DNA from: Runella sp. SP2
GTDB taxonomy: Bacteria > Bacteroidota > Bacteroidia > Cytophagales > Spirosomataceae
Assembly (NCBI RefSeq): GCF_003711225.1
Contig: NZ_CP031030.1
Span: 2,356,001 to 2,420,000 of the forward strand
Reading direction: 5' to 3'
Length of the DNA: 64,000 nt
Of the stretch, positions 35,996 through 44,496 are shown in pieces. Every line of letters starts with the position of its first letter. Positions within the stretch are counted from its first letter, which is position 1. Below the pieces are notes generated by a model, which saw nothing but the letters and a program-made list of their open reading frames with translations, was not told the DNA's origin and searched no databases. Made by a program: the position numbers and the translations under genes.

Positions 35996-36493
35996 GTGCA
36001 GAATCCAATACTTTCACTCGACCAAACCCACCAAAAAATAAAGCGAATTGCTTTTGAAATTTACGAACGTAACCTCGAAGAAACCAACGTTGTCCTTGCT
36101 GGAATCGTGGGGGAAGGCTATACCATGGCTGGTCTTTTAACCAACTACCTGCGGGAGATTTCGCCTTTGAACATTACGTTGATGAAAATTGACCTAAACA
36201 AAGAGCAGCCCCATACCAGCCCTGTCCATTTTGACATAGACAAAGAAGCACTGAACGGCAAAGTAATCATTGTGGTGGATGATGTGCTAAACACAGGTCG
36301 TACGCTAGCCTACAGTCTTTCTCCGTTTTTGGGAGTTTCTGTCAAACGGGTGCAAGTGGCGGTCATGGTCAATCGAGCCCATCACTCCTTTCCCATTTCG
36401 GCTGATTATGTTGGCTACGCCCTGAGTACTACGCTCAATGAGCACATTCGGGTGAAACTTTCTGAGCCTGAAGCAGGTGTATATTTAAGTTAA
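35996..36493 (+). CDS. PyrR-like phosphoribosyltransferase-family protein
   Basis: The GTG at 35996 is chosen (MQNPILSLDQTHQKIKRIAFE), because related proteins begin with this helix; another in-frame GTG lies at 35948. The 165-residue protein has the PRPP-binding loop VIIVVDDVLNTGRTL and the flexible Gly-rich VLAGIVGEGYTMA. PyrR homologues bind uridine nucleotides and may have weak uracil phosphoribosyltransferase activity. No pyr operon is adjacent and no attenuator sequence is seen, so a regulatory role is unsupported here. Confidence 0.8.
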   Translation: MQNPILSLDQTHQKIKRIAFEIYERNLEETNVVLAGIVGEGYTMAGLLTNYLREISPLNITLMKIDLNKEQPHTSPVHFDIDKEALNGKVIIVVDDVLNTGRTLAYSLSPFLGVSVKRVQVAVMVNRAHHSFPISADYVGYALSTTLNEHIRVKLSEPEAGVYLS

Positions 36494-36518
36494 TAAGAGG
36501 GGCTTTTTCCCCCTCTTA
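36494..36518. terminator. Hairpin between convergent genes
   Basis: TAAGAGGGG (36494-36502) pairs with CCCCTCTTA (36510-36518) around CTTTTTC. There is no U-tract on the plus strand, so it is a weak bidirectional terminator at best. It overlaps the YbjQ-like stop codon. Confidence 0.45.
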
Positions 36519-36836
36519 CTCATAAATGATGGCTGTCCCGTTGGCACTTACCATGAGCATAGTACCGCTACCACCGATGGTTTGATAGTCTAAATCAACT
36601 CCTATAATGGCATTGGCGCCTAGCCGCTGGGCTTGTTCAATCATTTCTTTGAGGGCAATACTCTTGGCTTCGCGTAAGCCCTGTTCGTACGCCCCTGAGC
36701 GTCCGCCTACGATGTCACTAATGCCTGCAAAAAAGTCTTTTACAAAATTGGCACCTATGATGGCCTCGCCGTTGACCAAACCGATGTACTGAGTAATTTT
36801 TTTACCCTCAATGTTGTTGGTAGTTGTTATGAGCAT
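36516..36836 (-). CDS. YbjQ/DUF74-family protein
   Basis: The start at [19 protein letters not shown] gives 106 residues, the normal family length; the open frame 15 codons further up is unlikely. [39 protein letters not shown] and [11 protein letters not shown] are typical YbjQ segments. The fold is a pentameric heavy-metal-binding-like domain; the physiological role is unknown. The Cys/His metal residues of heavy-metal proteins are absent. Confidence 0.88.
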   Translation of the reverse strand: MLITTTNNIEGKKITQYIGLVNGEAIIGANFVKDFFAGISDIVGGRSGAYEQGLREAKSIALKEMIEQAQRLGANAIIGVDLDYQTIGGSGTMLMVSANGTAIIYE

Positions 36837-36975
36837 ATCAAAAGCGGTGAGAATGTTAAATATGGGCACAATAGTAGTCATAATGGGATAAATCGGCGGT
36901 ACAATCTAGGAACAACGGTCTTGGGAATGTACCAACGACTTAAAACCTCCATGAAAATATTGGGATATGTGCTTT

Positions 36976-37743
36976 CTAAATAGTGGTTCCTCCATCGACG
37001 GTATAAATGCCTCCCGTGCAGTAGCCCGACGCATCCGAAGCTAAATACAAAACCAACGAAGCCACTTCTTCTACTGTCCCCATGCGGGCAATGGGCAATC
37101 GTTTTGTAAAATGCGCCAATGTTTTTTCATCTTGCCAAAGCGCCTGGCTAAACTTTGTCTTGATAAGCCCTGGCGCGACGGCATTTACGCGAATTCCATC
37201 TGCTCCCCATTCTTTTGCCAAAACTTTGGTAAGCATATTAATGGATGCTTTACTCACGCTATAAATCCCCAAACCTGGGTCGGGCGTTTCGCCAGCAATG
37301 CTACTAATATTGATAATGCTCCCTCCTCCTCTCAGTTTCATGACGGGATACACCATTTTAGATAGTTGAAAAGGTGCTTTTACGTTGATGTCCATGATTT
37401 TGTCATAGGCATTGTCGGGGCAATCTACGGTAGGGCCATAATAAGGATTGGCCGCAGCGTTGTTTACCAAAATATCAATTCCGCCATAGACCTCTACCGT
37501 TTTATCAAATAAGTGCTTTGTTTGTGCTTCGTCTCCCATTCTTGCCTCTATGGCCGTGACTTCGCCCCCCGTTTTACGAATGTCCTCCGCCAATTCGTCG
37601 AGGTCTGCTTGCCGCCGACTACTAATCACGACTTTTGCGCCAAATTGTGCCAAATACCGCGCAATTTGTTCGCCGATTCCTTTACTTGCTCCCGTAATGA
37701 GCGCTACTTTACCTGTCAATTTAAAAAGTTGGTTGTCAGCCAT
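36976..37743 (-). CDS. SDR-family NAD(P)-dependent oxidoreductase
   Basis: The 255-residue protein has TGASKGIGEQIA (nucleotide-binding TGxxxGxG), NNAAANPYYG (NAAG-like), the catalytic Ser of ISSIAGE, YSVSKAS (YxxxK) and a C-terminal GGIYTVDGGTTI. Basic residues after the second strand (SSRRQ) favour NADP. It follows a second SDR gene by 33 bp and is probably in the same operon; the two are only distantly alike. Substrate unknown. Confidence 0.92.
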   Translation of the reverse strand: MADNQLFKLTGKVALITGASKGIGEQIARYLAQFGAKVVISSRRQADLDELAEDIRKTGGEVTAIEARMGDEAQTKHLFDKTVEVYGGIDILVNNAAANPYYGPTVDCPDNAYDKIMDINVKAPFQLSKMVYPVMKLRGGGSIINISSIAGETPDPGLGIYSVSKASINMLTKVLAKEWGADGIRVNAVAPGLIKTKFSQALWQDEKTLAHFTKRLPIARMGTVEEVASLVLYLASDASGYCTGGIYTVDGGTTI

Positions 37744-37776
37744 TTTGGTTAGTTCTTTAGTAATTGGTGAATGAAA

Positions 37777-38535
37777 TTAGGCAGTTAAAAGTCCGCCGTC
37801 AAGGACGAGGGTGTGTCCTGTCATAAACGATGATGAAGCCGAGGCTGCGTACAAAATTGCGTCAGCGATTTCTTCGGGTTTCCCAAATCGCTTCATCGGA
37901 ATCGCATTCTGGAGTGCTTCTAAGTAATTGGTATCGTCGTTAACAATCGCGTTTTCGAGCATGGGTGTCAACGTAAACGCTGGGCAAATGGCGTTTACCC
38001 TGATTCCGTGTTTGGCAAATTCGAGGGCAGCCGAACGCGTCATGCCCACTACTGCATGTTTGCTGGCCGAATAACCAATGTGCCCCGCAAATCCGCCCAA
38101 ACCAGCCACCGACGCAATATTGACGATATTGCCTCTTTTTTTGCTCAAAAAATGGGGTAAAACGGCTTGCATACAATAAAAAAGGCCGTTTACGTTGACA
38201 TCCAACACTTTTTGAAAGTCGGCAGTCGGGTATTTTTCGGTACGAGCTCGTGGTCCAACGATGCCCGCACTATTGACCAATACATCAATATTCCCAAAAT
38301 AAGAAATACAATCGCTAATCATGCGCTGTACATCTTCAACGTCGGTGACATCAATACGAGCAAAAGTCGCCGCAGCACCCATTCCAGTAAGTTCTTCCAC
38401 GAGTTCGTCCCCTGCTTTTTCTGACAGGTCGGCAAGGAATAATTTAGCACCTTCGCGAGCAAAAGCCAATGCCGCCGACCGCCCAATGCCAGAACATCCT
38501 CCCGTAATAATCACTACTTGATCTTTGAAATTCAT
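37777..38535 (-). CDS. SDR-family NAD(P)-dependent oxidoreductase
   Basis: The 252-residue protein has TGGCSGIGRSAA, Asp after the second strand (FLADLSEK, favouring NAD), NSAGIVG, the catalytic Ser in NIASVAG and YSASKHA (YxxxK), ending SFMTGHTLVLDGG. It is upstream of the other SDR gene in the same direction. Together they may oxidise and reduce a common ketone or sugar, which is inference. No regulator is adjacent. Confidence 0.92.
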   Translation of the reverse strand: MNFKDQVVIITGGCSGIGRSAALAFAREGAKLFLADLSEKAGDELVEELTGMGAAATFARIDVTDVEDVQRMISDCISYFGNIDVLVNSAGIVGPRARTEKYPTADFQKVLDVNVNGLFYCMQAVLPHFLSKKRGNIVNIASVAGLGGFAGHIGYSASKHAVVGMTRSAALEFAKHGIRVNAICPAFTLTPMLENAIVNDDTNYLEALQNAIPMKRFGKPEEIADAILYAASASSSFMTGHTLVLDGGLLTA

Positions 38536-38753
38536 TGAATGAAAAATAAGTTAAATTAAGGGTTTTTGAAAAAACTATCGGTTGTTAAAACTAGGATTAT
38601 GACGCTTTAAACATCTTTTTTGACTTTCTAGCTAATCTTTACCAGAAGCTCAAAGAATACACCTAATTTTACGGCACGCATTTTGGTTATTTTTTTGATG
38701 TAAAACAAATAATTCACCCATTCCCTTTTGCTACTCAAATTTTGCGCATTTGT

Positions 38754-38894
38754 ATGATGGACTCCCAACAACCTAACGAGACCGAAGGATTACCACCTTT
38801 CATTAAAAGTTGGCGCCAAATGTACCGCATTGTCATTGGTACCTTATTAGTACTTATGGTGCTTTTTTACTTAATGATGAAGTATTTCGAATAA
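38754..38894 (+). CDS. Small single-pass membrane protein upstream of the sodium symporter
   Basis: A 46-residue frame reads MMDSQQPNETEGLPPFIKSW then a helix IVIGTLLVLMVLFYLMMKYFE. It has an acidic/polar N-terminus with an SW-x-x-MY motif before one hydrophobic segment. It ends 49 bp before the symporter ATG on the same strand. The composition, clean start and spacing suggest a real small gene, possibly a symporter subunit, comparable in arrangement to small partners (such as DUF485 proteins) of other SSS transporters. Confidence 0.65.
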   Translation: MMDSQQPNETEGLPPFIKSWRQMYRIVIGTLLVLMVLFYLMMKYFE

Positions 38895-38943
38895 TTTTCC
38901 CAGATTTCTAAACCTTTCACTTTCCACCTAATCCCTCCTGCCA

Positions 38944-40632
38944 ATGAGTTTTATTGACTGGATTGTCTTAATTGGTACCCTCAGTTTTATCATTATTTAC
39001 GGTATTTACCGAAGCCGTGGCAAGCAAAATATGGATGATTACCTTATTGCAGGTCAATCGCTACCTTGGTACCACGTATGCTTTTCCGTAATGGCTACGC
39101 AAGCGAGTGCGATTACTTTTTTATCTGCCCCAGGCCAAGGCTTTGCCGACGGAATGCGCTTTGTTCAGTTTTATTTTGGGCTTCCGTTGGCGATGGTCGT
39201 GCTTAGTATCACTTTTGTACCCATTTTTCACCGACTTAAAGTTTTCACTGCCTACGAATTTCTCGAAACTAGGTTTGATGGTAGAGTTCGTATTTTTACC
39301 GTTATCCTATTTTTATTATCACGCGGGCTTTCAACGGGGCTTTCCATTTACGCTCCTTCCATCATTTTAGCCACTATTTTAGGCTGGGATTTAACTTGGA
39401 CCAATATTTTGATGGGCTCGTTGGTATTGATTTATACCGTTACGGGCGGCACAAAAGCCATTTCTCATACCCATTTACAGCAAATGATTATTGTGACCAT
39501 GGCCATGTTTGTGGCGGGTTACATGGTTGTTCATCTGTTGCCCAGTGACATTGGTTTTGTGGATGCACTCAAGATTGCGGGGAAAGCAGGACGTCTTAAT
39601 ACCATTGATTTTCATTTTGACCCCAATAGCCGTTATAATATTTGGTCGGGTCTGATTGGAGGCTTCTTTTTGCAACTATCGTATTTTGGCACTGACCAAT
39701 CGCAAGTAGGCCGCTACCTCACAGGTGAGTCGATTGGACAAAGCCGCATGGGGCTTGTGATGAATGGTTTATTAAAAATTCCGATGCAATTCCTGATTTT
39801 GCTCGTTGGAGTGCTCGTTTTTGTCTATTATCAATACAATCCCGCCCCGTTATTTTTTAACAAAGTAGAAACTGACAAACTCAGAAATAGCGAATACGCC
39901 GCCGATTACCAATCGTTGGAAGAGAAACATTCATTGGCAGTGAGCAGTCAGCGGGCAGCCGTAGATGGCTTGGCCAAAGCATTAGATTCTAGAGACGAAA
40001 CTTCGATTGCCCGTTGGCAAGAAGCCTTGAAAGAATCGGACGACACCCAAAAACAGCTTAAAAAAGACGCGGTTTCCTTGATTAAGAAAAACAACCCAAC
40101 CGCCGATACCAGCGATGTAAATTACGTATTCTTGCGATTCGTACTCGACCGCCTCCCCATTGGGCTGATTGGTCTATTAATTGCCGTCATTTTTAGTGCG
40201 TCAATGGGCTCGATTGCCGCTGCCTACAACTCCCTGGCCTCTACCACGGTCGTTGATTTATACAAACGCGTCTATAAAACCGATGCCAGCGACAATCATT
40301 ATTTGATGGCAACCCGCATTTCTACCATTGGATGGGGCATTTTTTGCATTTTTGTGGCGCAATACGCCAGCAAATTAGGAAGCATGATTGAAGCCGTCAA
40401 TATTCTTGGTTCGCTTTTCTACGGCGTTATTTTAGGGATATTCTTGGTCGCGTTTTACTTCAAAAACATTGGTGGTAAGGCTACTTTTTGGGGAGCAATT
40501 GTGGCCGAAATCGGCGTAGTTCTTTGCTGGTGGTATGACTTAATGGCATTTTTATGGCTCAACGTCGTCGGATGCGTACTCGTCATTGCTTTTGCGTGGA
40601 TAATTCAAAAAATTAAGCCTGCCAACGCCTAA
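38944..40632 (+). CDS. Sodium:solute symporter (SSS family)
   Basis: The 562-residue protein has about 13 membrane segments; the second contains PWYHVCFSVMATQASAITFLSAPGQGF, the core SSS motif, and GFFLQLSYFGTDQSQVGRYL is the sodium-site region. Between residues about 310 and 395 there is a hydrophilic coiled-coil insert (KLRNSEYAADYQSLEEK to KDAVSLIKK). It imports a solute, often sialic acid, sugar or amino acid, with Na+. The small membrane gene just upstream is likely cotranscribed. The stop overlaps the convergent phospholipase-like stop by three bases. Confidence 0.92.
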   Translation: MSFIDWIVLIGTLSFIIIYGIYRSRGKQNMDDYLIAGQSLPWYHVCFSVMATQASAITFLSAPGQGFADGMRFVQFYFGLPLAMVVLSITFVPIFHRLKVFTAYEFLETRFDGRVRIFTVILFLLSRGLSTGLSIYAPSIILATILGWDLTWTNILMGSLVLIYTVTGGTKAISHTHLQQMIIVTMAMFVAGYMVVHLLPSDIGFVDALKIAGKAGRLNTIDFHFDPNSRYNIWSGLIGGFFLQLSYFGTDQSQVGRYLTGESIGQSRMGLVMNGLLKIPMQFLILLVGVLVFVYYQYNPAPLFFNKVETDKLRNSEYAADYQSLEEKHSLAVSSQRAAVDGLAKALDSRDETSIARWQEALKESDDTQKQLKKDAVSLIKKNNPTADTSDVNYVFLRFVLDRLPIGLIGLLIAVIFSASMGSIAAAYNSLASTTVVDLYKRVYKTDASDNHYLMATRISTIGWGIFCIFVAQYASKLGSMIEAVNILGSLFYGVILGIFLVAFYFKNIGGKATFWGAIVAEIGVVLCWWYDLMAFLWLNVVGCVLVIAFAWIIQKIKPANA

Positions 40633-41642
40633 TTGTCGCTCTCCGTTCTGACCGAAAATAATCGCTTCAACCAGCCCATTTTTTCTTCTTTTTCTTCTTT
40701 TTTTGCTTGTTCGTCTAAGTCAAAATGAGAGAAATCGGAAAGGATGGGCTGGCCTGCATCCACCCAACAAGTAAACCAAAAATCCGCCACCATTTTAACA
40801 GAAGCACGCATCTGCCGTTCGACCTGGCGGTTTAGCAGCTGGTGGTACCGTTCCGAAAACTCCCTCGAATAGGTCTTTACTATCACCCCATTACGATCTT
40901 CTAATACGTATTTTTGTTCAGGTCGAAATTTCGCCGACAACTCCCGCTCAAAACGTAAGACACTGTCCAATCCTGCATTGGCATTTCGGACGGCCTGCCA
41001 AGCGCGGTGGGCTACTTTGTGTTCATACATAGCCGCACCAACAAACATATCATAACTTTCTCCGTACAATTCTGCAACCCTCGACTCCCAAAAGGCATGA
41101 ATCCCTTCCTGAGCCGTCATTTGTCCGTTGTAATTGCGGGTTGTGTGCAGAGGGACGTTGGCATCGGCAATATAATGTCCCAAATCTGCCGCTACCCGTA
41201 AGATACGGCGGGGATTTTTTTGACGAAATGCTTCCGTTAGCTGAAATTTGTATTGCTGGATTGCCCAAGGTACGGTGCCATTAAGCGCCAACGTATCTTC
41301 TCCGTATTTTTCAACGGCCTCTTTCCAATAATAAGGCAGTTTATACAACGCACTATCTCCATACGCTTCGGCATCAATATAATGACGTGGAGCCTCTCCC
41401 ACCACTGCATAACGCCTTTTGTCGGGATTGACCGCATTTTCGGTCAAGTAGTTAATTTGTTTTTTGAAAAACACTTGCATTTCGGGAGGAAGGCTAAAAA
41501 CCGCGAGACGGTTGATGCGCTGGTGCGCCCAAAAACCCCACTTTATTTTACCAGAAAAGCCACAAATTGGGATATTCAACAATAACAGAAGAAAAATTAG
41601 GGTAAATATTTTCCGAATTAAACATAGATTACAGGGGTACAC
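40629..41642 (-). CDS. Zinc-dependent phospholipase C / S1-P1 nuclease-fold protein, exported
   Basis: A GTG at 41642 gives 337 residues with a fitting signal peptide (CLIRKIFTLIFLLLLL). The frame stays open upstream to 41810 with ATGs at 41723 and 41810, but that part is AT-rich and lacks coding character. The zinc cluster of the fold is visible: WGFWAHQRINR (N-terminal Trp, His), PRHYIDAE (His, Asp), LGHYIADANVPLHTT (His, Asp, His) and GIHAFWESR (His, Glu). The family hydrolyses phospholipids or single-stranded nucleic acids. Which one is unknown. The C-terminal tail is very rich in Lys/Glu. Confidence 0.75.
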   Translation of the reverse strand: MYPCNLCLIRKIFTLIFLLLLLNIPICGFSGKIKWGFWAHQRINRLAVFSLPPEMQVFFKKQINYLTENAVNPDKRRYAVVGEAPRHYIDAEAYGDSALYKLPYYWKEAVEKYGEDTLALNGTVPWAIQQYKFQLTEAFRQKNPRRILRVAADLGHYIADANVPLHTTRNYNGQMTAQEGIHAFWESRVAELYGESYDMFVGAAMYEHKVAHRAWQAVRNANAGLDSVLRFERELSAKFRPEQKYVLEDRNGVIVKTYSREFSERYHQLLNRQVERQMRASVKMVADFWFTCWVDAGQPILSDFSHFDLDEQAKKEEKEEKMGWLKRLFSVRTESDN

Positions 41643-41943
41643 CCCAAATTTTATTTGGTATTCGCTCTTTACACAAAAGTGTATTATTGTATTTTTTATC
41701 CTCAAAAACTGAAATAAAACCATTTTGGAACTGCAAATTGGCTTAAAATAAGTTTTTGAATTAAGTAATTGGCTGAGTATTTTTTGCAGAATCATCGAAT
41801 TAATCTTCAAATTTTTACTGAGACGTTGAATAAGGTTGTATCGTCACTTTTAATACGGTCATAATTTGATTTGGCAAAATGCAAAAAATACAGAATTGTT
41901 TATATTTTTAATAAAAAAAGTACAATTTTTAAATTTCGTTCGT

Positions 41944-41951
41944 TATCTTTG
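41944..41951 (+). promoter_or_regulatory. Strong -7 box for the Dabb-family gene
   Basis: TATCTTTG followed by CACC is a textbook Bacteroidota -7 element, 57 bases before the ATG at 42009. The -33 position is AT-rich (ACAATTTTT) without a clear TTG. Confidence 0.6.
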
Positions 41952-42008
41952 CACCGTATTCAAAATCAGACGTGAAAACTGAAGTTTAAAAATCAAATTA
42001 TTACCAAA

Positions 42009-42407
42009 ATGAACAAGAAGAAGTTTTTCGGATATATCAAACCAGTATTTGGCCTTTGTGTATTTATGCTCATCATTTACGGAGCCTACACACCAAGTCA
42101 GAATGCAGAGATTCAAAAAATCGTTTGCATTAAATTTAAGGCCGACGCAAGTGCCGCCGACATTGAGCGCCACATGAATGAATTTGCTCAGCTCCGCCGT
42201 GAGATTCACCAAATGGTTGCTTACTCAGGTGGTAAAACGTTGAGCGTGGCAGGAAGCTCAGAATATGATGCGATGCACTATCTTACTTTCCGCACGAAGG
42301 ATGACATTTTGACGTTCCAAAATCACCCAAAATACCAAGAGTTCGTAAAAAACAACCAAGCATCTTGGGAAAAAGAATTGGTGATTGACGCAAGCATTGC
42401 TAAATAG
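42009..42407 (+). CDS. Dabb (stress-responsive A/B barrel) domain protein with N-terminal anchor
   Basis: The 132-residue protein has an N-terminal hydrophobic segment (FGLCVFMLIIYGAY) and a Dabb ferredoxin-like domain: IQKIVCIKFKADASAADIERHM, VAYSGGKTLSVAGSSEYDAMHYLTF and FQNHPKYQEFVK. Dabb proteins form barrels by dimerisation and bind small hydrophobic ligands or haem-like molecules; here the domain is probably periplasmic. The gene is monocistronic, with a strong promoter box and a perfect terminator. Its substrate is not known. Confidence 0.88.
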   Translation: MNKKKFFGYIKPVFGLCVFMLIIYGAYTPSQNAEIQKIVCIKFKADASAADIERHMNEFAQLRREIHQMVAYSGGKTLSVAGSSEYDAMHYLTFRTKDDILTFQNHPKYQEFVKNNQASWEKELVIDASIAK

Positions 42408-42424
42408 TTTTTCTCAAAACTAGC

Positions 42425-42463
42425 CAACAAAAAAGCCTCGGCATTGCCGAGGCTTTTTTGTTG
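42425..42463. terminator. Bidirectional terminator between Dabb and anti-sigma genes
   Basis: A perfect 19-bp inverted repeat (42425-42443 and 42445-42463) contains GCCTCGGCA and TGCCGAGGC with A-tract and T-tract ends, so it can stop transcription from either side. It serves the plus-strand Dabb gene and the minus-strand anti-sigma gene. Confidence 0.93.
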
Positions 42464-42477
42464 GGGACGGGGCAGGA

Positions 42478-43266
42478 TTACCCTGCCACCTTACCCATCA
42501 CATATAACTCTTCCAAATGAGGCGTCGGGTTGCCTCCTTTCTTTTCGAGCGTGACTGCAAATGCTTCTGCTTGTCCCGTCGTTTTCATTTTTTGGAAGGC
42601 AGTACTTACATCAAACACGCCTAAATCAACTGGTTTACCTCCTACCAACGCCCAAAGTTGATATTGTTTGTCGGCACTAGGAGTAGGCAATGACAAAACA
42701 CTTAACTGAACTTCCTGCGTTTTAGGATTCCACACAACCCGCACCGAACTATTGGGTGATTTTTCTACCCCTTTCAAAGTCACAAACTGGTTATTTGCAT
42801 CATTTAATTGCGCAATTTGCGTCGTTTGTGCTTTAATTTCATTCTGTTGTTGTGCCACCGTTGTTGAAAGTGTATCCAAACGAGCGTTAAAATACACCAC
42901 CGAACCTACCAAAGCAACCACTGAGGCCGCCGCTACCCACCCCCATTGAAAGGAATTTGCGCGAGAATTAAGCGGTAAAACGGGCACATTATCTTCTTCT
43001 TCGACAACTTGTTCCACCTGTGTTTCAGGTTCGTCATCGGCAAAGGTGAGCTGTGCCATAATTTTACTTTTCAACGCAGCTGGGGCAGCCACTTTGTTGG
43101 CAAAAGCAAATCGTTCTATTGTATCGCTGAGACTATCTAACTCAGTCCTTATTTCGGGGTAAATTTTAGATAGGCAATCCACTTCCCTCCGTTCCTGATC
43201 GGAAACGTTCCCTGAGAGATAGTCTTCTAGGATACCTGATTCTATGTATTCTTTAACGTTAATCAT
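42478..43266 (-). CDS. Anti-sigma factor of the RskA type
   Basis: The 262-residue protein has a cytoplasmic N-terminal anti-sigma domain (YIESGILEDYLSGNVSDQERREVD), one membrane segment (GWVAAASVVALVGSVVYF), a coiled coil, and a periplasmic RskA C-terminal domain (NPKTQEVQLSVLSLPTPSADKQYQLW to PHLEELYVMG). It sequesters the ECF sigma factor encoded just upstream; the start overlaps that gene's stop by four bases (ATGA), implying translational coupling. Confidence 0.93.
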   Translation of the reverse strand: MINVKEYIESGILEDYLSGNVSDQERREVDCLSKIYPEIRTELDSLSDTIERFAFANKVAAPAALKSKIMAQLTFADDEPETQVEQVVEEEDNVPVLPLNSRANSFQWGWVAAASVVALVGSVVYFNARLDTLSTTVAQQQNEIKAQTTQIAQLNDANNQFVTLKGVEKSPNSSVRVVWNPKTQEVQLSVLSLPTPSADKQYQLWALVGGKPVDLGVFDVSTAFQKMKTTGQAEAFAVTLEKKGGNPTPHLEELYVMGKVAG

Positions 43267-43802
43267 GCACCAAAAAATTTTCTTAAATCCCTAAGAGCAC
43301 TTCGCACACGCGTTTTTACCGTCCCAAGCGGCATATCTAGCCTTTGGGCTGCCTCTTCGTGCGTGTAGCCTCCCCAATACACCATTTCTATCAGCGTTTG
43401 CTGCTCCGGTTTTAGTTGCGACACCACTTCTTTAAGTTCGTTATTGTTAATTTCCTCATATATAGATTGACCTTGTTCTACAGTATATACGGCTGTATCT
43501 ATATCTTGGATTTCGAGGCGATTAACTCGCAAATAATCTATCGACGTATTCCGTGCGATATTGAGCATCCAGGTAAACAAACGCCCTTTGCTTGAATCGT
43601 ATTGGGCAATGTTCTTCCAAATTTTGACGAAGATTTCTTGCAGCAAATCCTGTGCAGTTTCTTCAGTGCGAACCACCTTTAAGATAACCCCGTACAGTGC
43701 GTCGGAATAATTATCATAAAGGTAATTGAAAGCTTTGCGATCTTGCCTTCGCAAAAGTTCCAATAGTTCGCTCTCATTCAATTTAGGCGTTTTTAATCCC
43801 AT
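43263..43802 (-). CDS. ECF sigma factor (SigK-like)
   Basis: The 179-residue protein has region 2 (FNYLYDNYSDALYG to DLLQEIFVKIWKN) and region 4 (LKPEQQTLIEMVYWGGYTHEEAAQRLDMPLGTVKTRVRSALRDLR) with the helix-turn-helix. Paired with an RskA-type anti-sigma factor in one operon, it forms the usual stress-response module. The exported HMA-like and truncated haemoglobin genes lie divergently upstream; they are plausible targets but no shared promoter motif was identified. Confidence 0.94.
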   Translation of the reverse strand: MGLKTPKLNESELLELLRRQDRKAFNYLYDNYSDALYGVILKVVRTEETAQDLLQEIFVKIWKNIAQYDSSKGRLFTWMLNIARNTSIDYLRVNRLEIQDIDTAVYTVEQGQSIYEEINNNELKEVVSQLKPEQQTLIEMVYWGGYTHEEAAQRLDMPLGTVKTRVRSALRDLRKFFGA

Positions 43803-43952
43803 ATAAAAAAGTTAAACCACTTGAGAATGGACAGTATTTACAAGTAAACAAAAGCGAGCGTACTTCTGTTTAAGAGCTTTCATGTATGCAATATCAAAAA
43901 AAAAAATCAGTCCTCTAAATCCAACTTGACATTCGCTCTCGTAGATAGTACC

Positions 43953-43990
43953 AAAAAGGCTATCCACCATGAAAAAGGCTATCCACCATG
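43953..43990 (+). repeat. Exact 19-bp tandem duplication ending in the start codon
   Basis: AAAAAGGCTATCCACCATG occurs twice in direct succession (43953-43971 and 43972-43990). The second copy supplies the start codon of the HMA-like gene. The first ATG (43969) is out of frame and opens a 15-codon frame that ends inside the gene. The duplicate AGG also doubles a weak ribosome-binding sequence. Confidence 0.9.
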
Positions 43991-44419
43991 AAAAAAGGAC
44001 TTATCAAAACCGTTAAAATTTCGCTTTACTCCTTAGGTTTTCTTTTTGTGGCATTTGTTGTTTATGCCAATCTAGAACCTGCACCCATGCACGCTTATGT
44101 AAAGCCAATTAGCATGACCATCATAAAAGTAGATGGGCTTGACGAAACTACTAATTCGGAAGCGTTACAAAAACAAATTAGTCAACAAAAAGGGGTCACC
44201 GCTTGTACAGTCAATCCCGCAAGTCAACTCGTAAGCATCACTTTTGACCCTGATGCTACCAACGAGTCTTCTTTGAAATCACTGGTAGGAAGTTTTTCTG
44301 CCAAAAAAGTTGAGCCCGCATCCTTTGATGGCATTGCAGCAAGCGGTCCTCAGTGCCCCGTGCCGTTGTCATACATTCAAGCATTTGAGCGCGCAAAATA
44401 CGCCTTCTGTTTCCGTTAG
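43988..44419 (+). CDS. Membrane-anchored protein with a heavy-metal-associated-like fold
   Basis: The 143-residue protein has an N-terminal membrane segment (ISLYSLGFLFVAFVVYA) and a periplasmic region resembling an HMA ferredoxin-like fold: TIIKVDGLDETTNSEALQ, GVTACTVNPASQLVSITFDP and SLKSLVGSF. The metal-binding CxxC is missing; three Cys remain (CTV, CPVP, FCFR at the end). It lies 77 bp before a lipoprotein globin gene on the same strand and is divergent from the ECF pair. Metal or redox handling is possible but unproven. Confidence 0.65.
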   Translation: MKKGLIKTVKISLYSLGFLFVAFVVYANLEPAPMHAYVKPISMTIIKVDGLDETTNSEALQKQISQQKGVTACTVNPASQLVSITFDPDATNESSLKSLVGSFSAKKVEPASFDGIAASGPQCPVPLSYIQAFERAKYAFCFR

Positions 44420-44496
44420 CATCTTTTATTTTCTCTCAATAACTACTCAAGTTTTAATTTAATCCATTTTCTCAATCAATTAAATCAATTAAAACC

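Noticed and set aside
43969-44016. Fifteen-codon frame from the first duplicated ATG as a leader peptide gene
   Set aside because: It arises from a 19-bp duplication and overlaps the real gene; no attenuator or conserved peptide is seen.
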